Part shown: one piece after another, positions 1 through 7,608 of the stretch
Layout of the letters: every line of letters starts with the position of its first letter
Numbering within the stretch: the first letter of the stretch is position 1
Assembly (NCBI RefSeq): GCF_035306705.1
Contig: NZ_DATGNO010000018.1
Coordinates: 1-25,076 of the forward strand
Source of the DNA: Xanthomarina sp035306705
Lineage (GTDB): Bacteria; Bacteroidota; Bacteroidia; Flavobacteriales; Flavobacteriaceae
Length of the DNA: 25,076 bases
Reading direction: 5' to 3'
Translations under genes and position numbers: made by a program
The notes under the pieces: generated by a model
The model's database searches: none
Told to the model about the DNA's origin: nothing
The model's input: the letters and a program-made list of their open reading frames with translations, nothing else

Positions 1-1
1 T

Positions 2-439
2 TATACGTTAAAAGGGTCGGATTATAATAAAACAGGAACGGTTTCAGCTCCTTTAGTAGGAGGGAATCTAACCATGTTGCATACCATGTTGGGCTCTAAA
101 ACGAGTTTGGATACGAGTGGGAAAATCTTGTTTATTGAAGAAATAGGCGAGTATAAATACCATATCGATCGCATGTTACAAAGTTTAAAACGAGCAGGAT
201 ATTTCGATAATTGTGCAGGACTTTTGGTTGGAGACATGAGTAAAATAAGAAAAAACACCACTTCTTGGGGAAGCTCGATCGAGCAACTTATTTTAGATGC
301 GCTTTCCGAATATAATTTTCCAATAGCCTTTAATATGCCTGCCGGTCATGAAAAAGACAATCGCGCGATGATTTTAGGCAGAACGGTAAAAATGACTGTT
401 GCTAAAGATAAAACGACGGTTGTTTTTGAAAATAATTAA
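2..439 (+). CDS. LD-carboxypeptidase (peptidase S66, LdcA/MccF-like), 5' truncated
   Basis: Open reading continues to the left edge in the same frame, so only the C-terminal ~145 residues are present; the Met at 74 is internal. Family S66 serine peptidases cleave the L,D bond between diaminopimelate and the terminal D-Ala of cytoplasmic muropeptides during wall recycling, or related amide bonds (MccF). Seen here: the conserved VGGNL segment, a LFIEEIGE segment carrying the expected catalytic Glu, and AGHEKDN near the C-terminus with the expected catalytic His. The Ser nucleophile lies in the missing N-terminal half. The C-terminus looks complete (about 20 residues after the His). The family is clear; the exact substrate is not. 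Confidence 0.88.
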   Translation, partial: YTLKGSDYNKTGTVSAPLVGGNLTMLHTMLGSKTSLDTSGKILFIEEIGEYKYHIDRMLQSLKRAGYFDNCAGLLVGDMSKIRKNTTSWGSSIEQLILDALSEYNFPIAFNMPAGHEKDNRAMILGRTVKMTVAKDKTTVVFENN

Positions 440-444
440 AACGT

Positions 445-459
445 AGACCTTTCAGGTTT
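445..459 (+). repeat. Short interspersed repeat, copy A (15-bp core)
   Basis: The core AGACCTTTCAGGTTT begins 6 bp after the LD-carboxypeptidase stop. It contains a small hairpin (ACCT, loop TTC, AGGT). The same core recurs at 580-594 and, inverted with one mismatch, at 1397-1411. The 440-593 gap also holds an ATATTTT/AAAATAT inverted repeat (534-549), an 8-bp tandem ATTCGTGT/ATTCGTGA (550-565) and a TATTCG/CGAATA hairpin (557-571). No gene is convincing there. Confidence 0.6.
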
Positions 460-578
460 TATCCAGGAATTTTGGAACTCCAGGATCTTTTCTAAAACAA
501 ACATTTTAAAGGATTAACTTATAGCGGGTTGGAATATTTTAAAAAATATATTCGTGTATTCGTGACGAATAACCTTTA

Positions 579-599
579 CAGACCTTTCAGGTTTCAAAA
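579..599 (+). repeat. Interspersed repeat, copy B; left arm of a 21-bp inverted pair
   Basis: These 21 bp match the reverse complement of 1392-1412 at 20 of 21 positions (core AGACCTTTCAGGTTT followed by CAAAA). The arm overlaps the end of the small membrane-protein gene: it supplies its TGA stop (594-596 on the minus strand) and the last Phe codon. It is a direct repeat of copy A over 15 bp. Confidence 0.6.
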
Positions 600-947
600 C
601 AACCTTTTTTGAAATACATAAAATAAAAAAGCGCCAATAAAATAAAGTACCACATCTATTAAATCTCCAGTATAACGTGTATGGAGTTTTGGCATCAGCC
701 ATTCAAAATAAATGGCGTAATAAGCCGTCATAATTAGGATGATGCTTAAAGGCACATAAATAAGATCCGATTTTTTTATATAACGAAGTATGGCCAAACT
801 AAAACTTAACACTATGGGCATACATAGAAAATCGTTTACATAAAAGTAAACCCAAGAAGGGAGCGGTAAGGCCAATCGATTTGCAATATATATAAACAAA
901 GCGATAAAACAGAAACCAATAAGAATGGGGTTTTTAAGAATTTTCAT
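594..947 (-). CDS. Small four-helix membrane protein, function unknown
   Basis: The encoded protein is about 117 residues and almost entirely hydrophobic. Four membrane segments can be read: near residues 3-21, 35-52 (around NDFLCMPIVL), 60-84 (LIYVPLSIILIM onward) and 95-113. A longer reading frame begins at 971, but the ATG at 947 is preferred because it overlaps the TGA of the upstream zinc-ribbon gene (ATGA, 944-947), a sign of translational coupling. Similar short Bacteroidota proteins with a PLPS...NDFLCMP pattern are, from memory, sometimes labelled magnesium citrate secondary transporter. At this size that label is not supported by anything seen here. The stop codon lies in a repeated sequence. 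Confidence 0.72.
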   Translation of the reverse strand: MKILKNPILIGFCFIALFIYIANRLALPLPSWVYFYVNDFLCMPIVLSFSLAILRYIKKSDLIYVPLSIILIMTAYYAIYFEWLMPKLHTRYTGDLIDVVLYFIGAFLFYVFQKRLF

Positions 948-1240
948 GCAACTACAGCTGAAATTAACCAAGCAATAAACATTCCAATAGCCATAAACCC
1001 AAGCCAGATAGAACGGATAATTTTAGTAAATACACGCACTATTAAAAACCGATGGTTGCTATATTTTTCAAAAAAAGACGGTTTTTTTACTTGGGTTGCG
1101 AGTTCTTTTAAACGCGCTTCTTCCTCTTTTTTAAAAACAAGTTCACGTCTTATTTTATAAGATAAGACGGTGTTGCATGCTTCGCAATAATCTCTACCTG
1201 TATTATAAACACCACAATTGGGACATTTAATGGTTGCCAT
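944..1240 (-). CDS. Zinc-ribbon protein with one C-terminal membrane anchor
   Basis: The protein is about 98 residues. The N-terminus has CPNCG, a 9-residue loop, then CEAC: a four-cysteine zinc ribbon at residues 6-23. A charged helical middle (KKEEEARLKELATQ) follows, then a single hydrophobic segment (LGFMAIGMFIAWLISAVVA) ending at the C-terminus, so the ribbon should sit on the cytoplasmic face. The start at 1240 (MATIKCPNCG) is preferred over the upstream Met at 1276 because the ribbon then begins at once and a promoter-like TACTTTTG lies at 1265-1272. It overlaps the next gene by 4 bp. Function is unknown; a membrane-tethered adaptor or chaperone role is only a guess. Confidence 0.75.
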   Translation of the reverse strand: MATIKCPNCGVYNTGRDYCEACNTVLSYKIRRELVFKKEEEARLKELATQVKKPSFFEKYSNHRFLIVRVFTKIIRSIWLGFMAIGMFIAWLISAVVA

Positions 1241-1264
1241 AAGAGCCGTTGTTTTATTAATATG

Positions 1265-1272
1265 CAAAAGTA
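1265..1272 (-). promoter_or_regulatory. -7 element (TACTTTTG) for the zinc-ribbon/membrane pair
   Basis: Read on the minus strand this matches the Bacteroidota TAnnTTTG consensus exactly. It lies 24 bp before the ATG at 1240, giving a leader of about 18 nt. No clear TTG -33 element was found. Confidence 0.45.
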
Positions 1273-1391
1273 CCACTTATTGTAGGATTTGCTTTTTTAA
1301 AAGGGAATAAACATGCAGCTATTGTTTAATGGATGGGAGTTGGTTATCTTTAGTTTAATAAAACGATGGTGGTTTTTGATGAGGTATATAC

Positions 1392-1412
1392 TTTTGAAAC
1401 CTGAAAAGTCTG
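1392..1412 (-). repeat. Interspersed repeat, copy C; right arm of the 21-bp inverted pair
   Basis: Reverse complement of 579-599 with one mismatch (C to T in the core). It lies in the 1241-1511 gap and, with copy B, encloses both small minus-strand genes and their promoter. A 47-codon plus-strand ORF (1313-1456) runs across it but looks fortuitous. Confidence 0.6.
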
Positions 1413-1523
1413 GGTGGTTTAAAAATATTTGCGAGAAGATGCTTTTGTATTTATAAATATAAACGTAGTGGGCACGAAGAGATTCCTACGTTAAAAAAGA
1501 CTCCCATTTACATGGGAAATACT

Positions 1524-1889
1524 ATGGCGTATCATAACGAACTTGGCGAATGGGGCGAGAAATTTGCTACCGATTATCTTTTAAAAAAAGGATATCAAAT
1601 TTTGGAACGTAATTATTATTACGATCGGGCCGAAGTGGATATTATTGCCAAAACCAAAGCAGGAGATCGCATGGTATGTGTTGAGGTGAAAACTAGAAAT
1701 TCAGACTTTTTTGGCGATCCACAAAGTTTTGTGAGTCCCGGGAAAATCAAGCTTCTCGTAAAAGCCATGGACGCTTATTTAAATGAACATAATATTTCGC
1801 TTGAAACGCGTTTCGATATTATAGCCATTATAAAAAATAAATCCATCGAAGAACTCACACATTACGAAGATGCGTTTTATCATTTTTAA
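1524..1889 (+). CDS. yraN: YraN family (UPF0102) endonuclease-like protein
   Basis: About 121 residues, the usual size of the UPF0102 family, which has a Holliday-junction-resolvase-like PD-(D/E)xK fold. Visible motifs are HNELGEWGE at the N-terminus, then AEVDIIA (Glu37, Asp39) and CVEVKTR (Glu54, Lys56), matching the metal-binding nuclease core. An in-frame ATG occurs at 1512, but the ATG at 1524 gives the usual MAxHNELG start and has GGGA six bases upstream. Nucleic-acid processing is inferred from the fold; the physiological role of the family is not settled. It converges on mfd with only 47 bp between stops. Confidence 0.88.
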   Translation: MAYHNELGEWGEKFATDYLLKKGYQILERNYYYDRAEVDIIAKTKAGDRMVCVEVKTRNSDFFGDPQSFVSPGKIKLLVKAMDAYLNEHNISLETRFDIIAIIKNKSIEELTHYEDAFYHF

Positions 1890-1928
1890 TTCCCACGCTT
1901 GTCAGTCGGCAGACAGGATATAGGGAAT
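1889..1928. repeat. Hairpin / REP-like element between convergent yraN and mfd
   Basis: Outer arms ATTCCC (1889-1894) and GGGAAT (1923-1928) enclose inner arms CTTGTC (1898-1903) and GACAGG (1912-1917, one G-T wobble) around an 8-nt GC-rich loop (AGTCGGCA). The loop-side sequence CTGCCGAC is GC-rich against AT-rich surroundings. There is no U-tract, so factor-independent termination is doubtful; a REP-type repeat or mRNA 3'-end stabiliser is likelier. Confidence 0.45.
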
Positions 1929-1936
1929 CTCATTAG

Positions 1937-4900
1937 TTAATTTACAATAGGCCTTAAAACTGCCAACGCTTGTTTTACGGTTTTTATATTCTCGAAAGTC
2001 AGTAATAAACGCAAACCGTTTCTAGTTTGTTTTTCTTTCATCCTACACGCAGCTGGATGCGCTTGAACATATTGTAAAACCTTTGTAAAACCACCACTTT
2101 GATAATAGCCACTTTTCTGATCGGTTATAAAATATCCAATAAGTTTACCTTGTTTCATCACAACTTTTTCCAGTCCCATTTTAGTAGCTAGCCATTTAAT
2201 GCGAACGCTATTAAATAAATCGACCACTTGGGTTGGTAATTCTCCAAATCGATCGACGATTTCCGATTCGAATTTTTGAAGTTCTTCTTCGGTTTTCATG
2301 TTATTGAGTTGGGTATAAAGGTTTAAACGTTCAGAAATATTATTGACATAATCGTCTGGGAACAGCATTTCTAAATCAGAATCTATGGTGACATCTTTGA
2401 CATATTCTTTTTCTTTACCATCATCTTCATAAAGATCTTTAAATTCATTTTCCTTAAGTTCTTCTATGGCTTCACTTAATATTTTCTGATAAGTGTCAAA
2501 CCCAATATCATTAATAAAACCACTTTGTTCACCACCTAATAAATCGCCAGCGCCACGAATCTCCAAATCTTTCATAGCAATGTTGAAACCACTGCCAAGT
2601 TCAGAAAACTGCTCTAAAGCTGTAATCCGTTTTCTGGCATCATCAGTCATCGCTGAATAATCTGGGGTAATAAAATAACAGAAGGCTTTTTTATTGCTTC
2701 GGCCTACACGTCCACGCATTTGGTGTAAATCGCTCAATCCAAAATTATTCGCATTATTAATGAAAATGGTATTGGCATTTGGAACATCCAAACCGCTTTC
2801 TACAATGGTTGTGCTGATTAAAACATCAAATTCACCATTAATAAAAGCCAACATAAGTTGCTCTAGTTTTTTTCCTTCCATTTGTCCATGACCAATTCCA
2901 ATTTTGGCATCTGGAACCAAACGTTGGATCATCCCAGCTACTTCCTTGATGTTTTCTATTCGGTTATGAATAAAGAAAACTTGTCCGCCACGTTGAATTT
3001 CGTAGGTAATGGCATCTCTTATGTTTTCTTCGCTAAAACGAACCACATGGCTTTCTATAGGATATCGATTTGGAGGAGGCGTGGTAATAACCGATAAATC
3101 CCTTGCGGCCATTAAACTAAACTGAAGTGTTCTAGGAATTGGCGTCGCTGTTAAGGTCAACACGTCGACATGCTCTTTAAGCGTTCTAAGTTTTTCTTTT
3201 ACAGCAACTCCAAATTTTTGTTCTTCGTCCACAATTAATAAACCCAAATCTTTAAACTTGACATTTTTGTTGACTAATTGATGGGTTCCAATTATAATAT
3301 CCACGGTTCCTTTTTCTAAGCCTTCTAAAGTTTCTTTTTTTTCCTTAGCCGTTCTAAAACGGTTTAGATACTCAATTGTTACAGGGAAATCCTTTAAACG
3401 TTCTCTAAAAGTTCGGGAATGTTGGTAGGCCAAAATGGTTGTTGGCACTAAAATAGCTACTTGCTTGCCGTTATCTACAGCTTTAAAGGCTGCGCGAATA
3501 GCAACTTCTGTTTTTCCAAAGCCCACATCGCCACAAACCAATCGGTCCATAGGTCGCTCGCTTTCCATATCAGATTTTATATCTGCTGTTGCTGTGGTTT
3601 GGTCTGGCGTGTCTTCATAAATAAAAGAAGATTCCAGTTCTAATTGCATGGAGCTATCGGGTTGATATTGATAGCCCTTTTCCAGTTTGCGCTTGGCATA
3701 AACTTGAATGAGGTTAAATGCAATTTCCTTGACTCTGGTTTTTGTTTTTTGTTTTAGGTTTTTCCAGGCAGCCGACCCAAGTTTATAAACTTTTGGTGGT
3801 TTTCCGTCCTTTCCATTAAACTTCGAGATTTTATGAAGTGAATGAATGCTTAAATACAAAATATCTCGTTCGCCATAAATTAATTTGATGGCTTCTTGTT
3901 TTTTTCCTTCAACATCTATTTTTTGTAATCCTCCAAAACGCCCTATTCCATGGTCGATATGGGTAATATAATCGCCAATTTCAAGATTTGTAAGTTCTTT
4001 AAGAGTAATAGCTTGTTTTTTGGCGTAGCCATTTTTTAAATGAAATTTATGGTAACGTTCAAAGATTTGATGATCGGTGTAACAGCATATTTTATTTTCG
4101 TTGTCAACAAAACCTTGGTAAAGCGGTAAAACAATGGTTTTATAATGAACCTCTTCTTCGGCATCCTCAAAAATGTCATGAAATCTTTTAGCCTGTTGAT
4201 CGCTTACGCAGGCAATATAATTGACAAACCCTTTGTCGTGATTGGTATTTAGGTTTTCAATTAAAAGGTTAAATTGCTTATTAAATGAAGGTTGAGGTGT
4301 GGTGTTGAATGCAATTGTGTGTCCTTGCGTGTTAAAAAAGGATTGGGTTCCAAATTCCACCAAAGTAAAATCCAATAGTTGCTTTTTTAATAAGGTCGAA
4401 TTACAGAATAATTCATCTGGTTCGGCATGTTTTAATTCGGAGGTTAGGCTTTTAAAAGCTTCTACGGCTTTCTCAAAAAAATCATCGATTCTAGAAAACA
4501 TCAAATCGCTGTTTTTAGTAAAAACCACTGTTTTTGAAGCCATATAATCTAAAAAACTCTGTCTGCTTTCTTCAATAAGCTTATTGGCAACATTTGGAAT
4601 GATATTTATTTTCTTGATTTGCTCGGTAGAAAGTTGTGTTTCTACATCGAAGGTTCTAATGCTATCCACTTCATCTCCAAAAAACTCGATTCGGTAGGGT
4701 TCGTCATTACTAAATGAAAAGACATCCACAATCCCGCCACGCACTGAAAATTCGCCAGGTTCTGTCACAAAATCTACACGTTTAAACTTGTATTCAAACA
4801 GGACTTCGTTAACAAAATCGATAGATAAATTATCGTTCAAGGAAATTTTAAGCGTGTTGCGTTCTAGCTCTTTTCTAGTCACTACTTTTTCAAATAAAGC

Positions 4901-5278
4901 ATCTGGATAGGTAACGATAATGGCTGGTTTTTTTCGAGAATTAATTCTATTTAAAACTTCAGCTCTTAACAACACGTTGGCATTATCGGTTTCCTCAATT
5001 TGATAAGGTCTTCTATAGCTTCCCGGATAAAAAAGTACATCCTTATCGTTAAGTAAACTCTCTAAATCGTTGAGATAAAATGCAGCTTCCTCCTTGTCGT
5101 TAAAAACAAGTAAAAAGGGCTTGTCTGCTTGCTTAAAAGTTTCCGTTAGAACAAAGGAAAGTGAAGAGCCAACAAGGCCTTTTAAATGCGATTTATTTTG
5201 GTTTTTGGCAATAGCAATTTGCAGATTCTGCGTTTGCAAAGCCTGTGCATATATTTGCGAGAGGTTATTTTTACCCAA
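1937..5278 (-). CDS. mfd: Transcription-repair coupling factor
   Basis: 1113 residues, typical for Mfd (E. coli ~1150). Mfd removes RNA polymerase stalled at lesions, using a dsDNA translocase, and recruits UvrA. Domain order fits: a UvrB-like N-terminal region (PGSYRRPYQIEE, GGIVDVFSF), the RNA-polymerase-interacting CarD-like domain (GDYITHIDHGIGRFGG), the superfamily 2 helicase core with Walker A GDVGFGKTE, the DEEQ box (IVDEEQKFGV), TATPIPRTL and the QMRGRVGRS motif, then the C-terminal TRCF domain. Nothing is missing. It has its own promoter-like TATCTTTG 17 bp upstream and is divergent from the terB-like gene. Confidence 0.97.
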   Translation of the reverse strand: MGKNNLSQIYAQALQTQNLQIAIAKNQNKSHLKGLVGSSLSFVLTETFKQADKPFLLVFNDKEEAAFYLNDLESLLNDKDVLFYPGSYRRPYQIEETDNANVLLRAEVLNRINSRKKPAIIVTYPDALFEKVVTRKELERNTLKISLNDNLSIDFVNEVLFEYKFKRVDFVTEPGEFSVRGGIVDVFSFSNDEPYRIEFFGDEVDSIRTFDVETQLSTEQIKKINIIPNVANKLIEESRQSFLDYMASKTVVFTKNSDLMFSRIDDFFEKAVEAFKSLTSELKHAEPDELFCNSTLLKKQLLDFTLVEFGTQSFFNTQGHTIAFNTTPQPSFNKQFNLLIENLNTNHDKGFVNYIACVSDQQAKRFHDIFEDAEEEVHYKTIVLPLYQGFVDNENKICCYTDHQIFERYHKFHLKNGYAKKQAITLKELTNLEIGDYITHIDHGIGRFGGLQKIDVEGKKQEAIKLIYGERDILYLSIHSLHKISKFNGKDGKPPKVYKLGSAAWKNLKQKTKTRVKEIAFNLIQVYAKRKLEKGYQYQPDSSMQLELESSFIYEDTPDQTTATADIKSDMESERPMDRLVCGDVGFGKTEVAIRAAFKAVDNGKQVAILVPTTILAYQHSRTFRERLKDFPVTIEYLNRFRTAKEKKETLEGLEKGTVDIIIGTHQLVNKNVKFKDLGLLIVDEEQKFGVAVKEKLRTLKEHVDVLTLTATPIPRTLQFSLMAARDLSVITTPPPNRYPIESHVVRFSEENIRDAITYEIQRGGQVFFIHNRIENIKEVAGMIQRLVPDAKIGIGHGQMEGKKLEQLMLAFINGEFDVLISTTIVESGLDVPNANTIFINNANNFGLSDLHQMRGRVGRSNKKAFCYFITPDYSAMTDDARKRITALEQFSELGSGFNIAMKDLEIRGAGDLLGGEQSGFINDIGFDTYQKILSEAIEELKENEFKDLYEDDGKEKEYVKDVTIDSDLEMLFPDDYVNNISERLNLYTQLNNMKTEEELQKFESEIVDRFGELPTQVVDLFNSVRIKWLATKMGLEKVVMKQGKLIGYFITDQKSGYYQSGGFTKVLQYVQAHPAACRMKEKQTRNGLRLLLTFENIKTVKQALAVLRPIVN

Positions 5279-5294
5279 GACAATTTATTTTTGG

Positions 5295-5302
5295 CAAAGA
5301 TA
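5295..5302 (-). promoter_or_regulatory. -7 element (TATCTTTG) for mfd
   Basis: Exact TAnnTTTG match on the minus strand, ending 17 bp before the mfd ATG, implying a leader of about 11 nt. No clear -33 TTG. Confidence 0.5.
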
Positions 5303-5461
5303 ATGTTTCATTTTTTTAGTTGAATAACTATTGTCTTTTTATCTAATATTTACTGGAAAATGTTTTTATCGGTTGAATGAGGTGATTTAAAACCGCTTTT
5401 TGCACCAATTAAAAGCAACTAAAAAAAGTTTTTTTTTAGTTTATAACGTATATACTTTAAC

Positions 5462-5469
5462 TATATTTG
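5462..5469 (+). promoter_or_regulatory. -7 element (TATATTTG) for the terB-like gene
   Basis: Exact TAnnTTTG match, 34 bp before the ATG at 5503, preceded by a long A/T tract (5421-5438). Its position argues against a TTG start at 5467, which would fall inside the promoter. Confidence 0.5.
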
Positions 5470-5502
5470 CAGCCAAACCAAAGGATTTTAAAACAAGATT
5501 AT

Positions 5503-5934
5503 ATGTCATTTTCAGATTTATTTGATAGCGGATTTAAGCAACGCAACTCCGATCATTTTGCAGCTATAGTTAGAGTAGCCATGGACGATGGAATCATTAC
5601 AGAACAAGAAAAATTATTCTTGGATCGGTTGGCTCATAACTTGGATATTAACGATGAAGAATATCGTTCTATTTTAAAGAATTATCAATCGCATCCTATC
5701 AATCCTCCAACTTCATACGAGAGACGTTTAGAGCGTTTATACGATTTGGCACGTATGGTTTATGTAGATCACATTAAAGGAGATAGTGAGGTTTTGGTAC
5801 TTAAAAAGATTGCGGTTGGATTAGGTTTTACACCAGACAACGTGAAATATATCGTGGATAAAGCCTTAGTGTTGGTGAGTAATGGAGTAGATATTGATAC
5901 TTTTATAGAAGAAATGAAAAACATGAATAGCTAA
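5503..5934 (+). CDS. TerB-like (tellurite resistance TerB family) protein
   Basis: About 143 residues, soluble and mostly helical. It has the TerB pattern: an N-terminal helix, then AAIVRVAMDDGIITEQEKLFL (acidic MDDGxIxxxE segment), a second helical repeat VYVDHIKGDSEVLVLKK with a comparable acidic turn, and a C-terminal helix (SNGVDIDTFIEEM). TerB folds as a metal-binding helical bundle; in most genomes such lone proteins have no proven link to tellurite. An upstream in-frame TTG at 5467 was rejected because the promoter overlaps it. It is a single-gene unit ending at a strong terminator. Substrate or partner cannot be read from the sequence. Confidence 0.8.
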   Translation: MSFSDLFDSGFKQRNSDHFAAIVRVAMDDGIITEQEKLFLDRLAHNLDINDEEYRSILKNYQSHPINPPTSYERRLERLYDLARMVYVDHIKGDSEVLVLKKIAVGLGFTPDNVKYIVDKALVLVSNGVDIDTFIEEMKNMNS

Positions 5935-5954
5935 TAAGCTATTTATAAAACATA

Positions 5955-5990
5955 AAAAAACGAGCTGTATTTTTATATAGCTCGTTTTTT
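5955..5990. terminator. Bidirectional intrinsic terminator between the terB-like gene and fbp
   Basis: A perfect 12-bp stem, AAAAAACGAGCT (5955-5966) with AGCTCGTTTTTT (5979-5990), with a 12-nt loop. It is flanked by an A-tract on one side and a T-tract on the other, so it can terminate from both strands. It lies between the two convergent stops. Confidence 0.9.
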
Positions 5991-6005
5991 TGTTTTAAAA
6001 TATAT

Positions 6006-7016
6006 CTATTTCTTGGCGTTTCGCATAAATTCCTCAGCTTTTTCAACCATATTTCTACTGCCGCAAATAAAGGGCACACGTTGGTGCAATTCAGTTGGTT
6101 CAATATCTAGAATTCTTGTAAAACCATCACTAGCCTTACCATTTGCTTCTTCGGCTAAAAAAGCCATGGGATTGCATTCGTAAAGTAAACGCAGTTTTCC
6201 ATTATTGGTTTTCGAACTTTTTGGATACAGGTAAATGCCTCCTTTTATCATGTTTCTATGAAAATCTGAAACTAAAGAGCCTATATATCTACTGGTATAT
6301 GGTCTGTCGTCCTCTTCCATTTGGCAATATTTAATATAGTCTTTAATGCCTTGAGGGAAATGAATGTAATTCCCTTCGTTTACAGAGTAAATATGCCCGT
6401 TTTCAGGGAAGGTCATTTTTGGATGCGATAAGTAAAAAGTTCCTATCGCTGGATTTAGGGTAAACCCGTTAACACCATCTCCAGTGGTATAAACCAGCAT
6501 GGTTGAAGTACCATAAACAATATAGCCTGCAGCTACTTGCTGACTTCCTTTTTGAAGGAAATCGTTTATATTAACCGGACTTCCTACAGGAGAAATACGT
6601 CTATATACTGAAAAAATAGTACCTACAGAAACATTAACATCAATGTTTGATGAGCCATCTAAAGGATCGATAAGCACCACATATTTATTTTGATTGTTTT
6701 TGTCTTGACTATTAATAGAAATAAAAGTATCCTCTTCTTCACTAGCGATTCCGCAAACAATATTTCTATTTTTTAAGGTTTGGATAAACTTTTCGTTGGC
6801 ATAAACATCAAGTTTTTGTTGCTCTTCACCCTGAATATTTGTGTCGCCAACAGAACCAATAATATCTACTAAACCTGCCTTGTTTACTTCATGATTAACT
6901 ACTTTTGCAGCCAAGCGTATGGAGTTAATAAGTCGAGATAGTTCTCCAGAAGTATATTTAAAAGACGATTGGTTTTCAATAATAAACTCTCCTAAAGTTT
7001 GATTTTTTCTAGCCAT
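6006..7016 (-). CDS. fbp: Fructose-1,6-bisphosphatase, class I
   Basis: About 336 residues, normal for class I FBPase, which hydrolyses fructose 1,6-bisphosphate to fructose 6-phosphate in gluconeogenesis with Mg2+. Visible motifs: GEEQQKLD (61-70), the SEEED metal-ligand segment (92-96), the signature DPLDGSSNID (117-126), SDFHRNMIKGGIYLYP and a C-terminal LLYECNPMAFLAEEANG. The reading frame extends to a Met at 7064, but the ATG at 7016 (MARKNQTLGEF) matches the family start and has a promoter-like element inside the rejected extension. It is divergent from the GNAT-aspartate kinase run. Confidence 0.97.
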   Translation of the reverse strand: MARKNQTLGEFIIENQSSFKYTSGELSRLINSIRLAAKVVNHEVNKAGLVDIIGSVGDTNIQGEEQQKLDVYANEKFIQTLKNRNIVCGIASEEEDTFISINSQDKNNQNKYVVLIDPLDGSSNIDVNVSVGTIFSVYRRISPVGSPVNINDFLQKGSQQVAAGYIVYGTSTMLVYTTGDGVNGFTLNPAIGTFYLSHPKMTFPENGHIYSVNEGNYIHFPQGIKDYIKYCQMEEDDRPYTSRYIGSLVSDFHRNMIKGGIYLYPKSSKTNNGKLRLLYECNPMAFLAEEANGKASDGFTRILDIEPTELHQRVPFICGSRNMVEKAEEFMRNAKK

Positions 7017-7042
7017 GAAGTTACAATGTGTTGTTTGTATTG

Positions 7043-7050
7043 CAAATATC
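7043..7050 (-). promoter_or_regulatory. -7 element (GATATTTG) for fbp
   Basis: One mismatch to TAnnTTTG on the minus strand, 26 bp before the fbp ATG. A minus-strand TTG (7066-7068) lies 15 bp upstream, slightly short of the usual spacing. Confidence 0.4.
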
Positions 7051-7104
7051 GTGTTTTTTAGCAAACAACAGCACTTTCCAAATAGATAATAAACAACTTT
7101 AAAC

Positions 7105-7112
7105 TATCTTTA
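7105..7112 (+). promoter_or_regulatory. -7 element (TATCTTTA) for the GNAT-aspartate kinase operon
   Basis: Last-base mismatch to TAnnTTTG; it lies 16 bp before the ATG at 7129. The same TATCTTTA octamer precedes the DUF4870 and TPR genes. Confidence 0.4.
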
Positions 7113-7128
7113 TCCTCAAAATTTCTAT

Positions 7129-7608
7129 ATGCAAATTTTAATTAGAAAGGCAAAAAAAGAAGATATGCTGGCTGTTTATAATTTAATAAAAGCTTTGGCT
7201 ATCTTCGAAAAAGAACCAGATGCCGTAGAAATAAAACCTGCCGATTTAGAACATGATGGATTTGGCCAAGATCCTAAATTTACATGTTTTGTAGCCGAAG
7301 TAAATAACAAAATTGAAGGAATGGCTTTGGTTTATATGCGCTATTCTACTTGGAAAGGTCCTGTTTTGCATTTGGAAGATTTGGTGGTAACCCAAGAAAT
7401 GCGTGGCATGCAAATTGGCACTAAGTTACTCGATCAAGTGGTTGTTTATGGCCATCAATTAGGTGTAAAACGCATCAGTTGGGATGTGATAGATTGGAAT
7501 GAGGACGCCATTGCATTTTACGAGAAAAAAGGAGCTAAGGTAATGCGTGACTGGGACCTGGTTCAGTTAAACGAAGAAGGAATTAAAGCATATTTATCAA
7601 AATTATAA
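7129..7608 (+). CDS. GNAT acetyltransferase, spermidine/diamine N-acetyltransferase (SSAT)-like
   Basis: 159 residues, one GNAT domain. The acetyl-CoA pyrophosphate loop is RGMQIGTKLL (R/QxxGxG/A form), preceded by the strand LHLEDLVV and followed by the DWNEDAIAFYEKKGAK segment typical of SSAT-type enzymes. The N-terminal IRKAKKEDMLAVYNLIKALAIFE and the acidic FEKEPDAVE also resemble SSAT, so a polyamine or small amine substrate is plausible but unproven. Its TAA shares an A with the ATG of the aspartate kinase (TAATG at 7606-7610), so the two are probably translationally coupled. Confidence 0.87.
   Translation: MQILIRKAKKEDMLAVYNLIKALAIFEKEPDAVEIKPADLEHDGFGQDPKFTCFVAEVNNKIEGMALVYMRYSTWKGPVLHLEDLVVTQEMRGMQIGTKLLDQVVVYGHQLGVKRISWDVIDWNEDAIAFYEKKGAKVMRDWDLVQLNEEGIKAYLSKL

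Noticed and set aside
514..702. 62-codon minus-strand ORF over the repeat island
   Set aside because: It overlaps the 3' end of the membrane-protein gene in another frame, and its residues mostly translate the repeats.
1313..1456. 47-codon plus-strand ORF with AAGGGA seven bases before its ATG
   Set aside because: It runs across repeat copy C, has a Trp/Leu-rich chance-like composition and no downstream terminator. A match to TAnnTTTG fails by one spacing base.
3435..4547. Several 60-80-codon plus-strand ORFs inside mfd
   Set aside because: Shadow frames of a fully intact mfd gene with no start signals of their own.
5467..5502. TTG-initiated N-terminal extension of the terB-like gene
   Set aside because: The start codon falls inside the TATATTTG promoter element, and the extension is absent from the family pattern.
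5503..5934. Tellurite-resistance operon
   Set aside because: A lone TerB-like gene with none of terA, terC, terD, terE or terZ nearby; no basis for a metal-resistance system.
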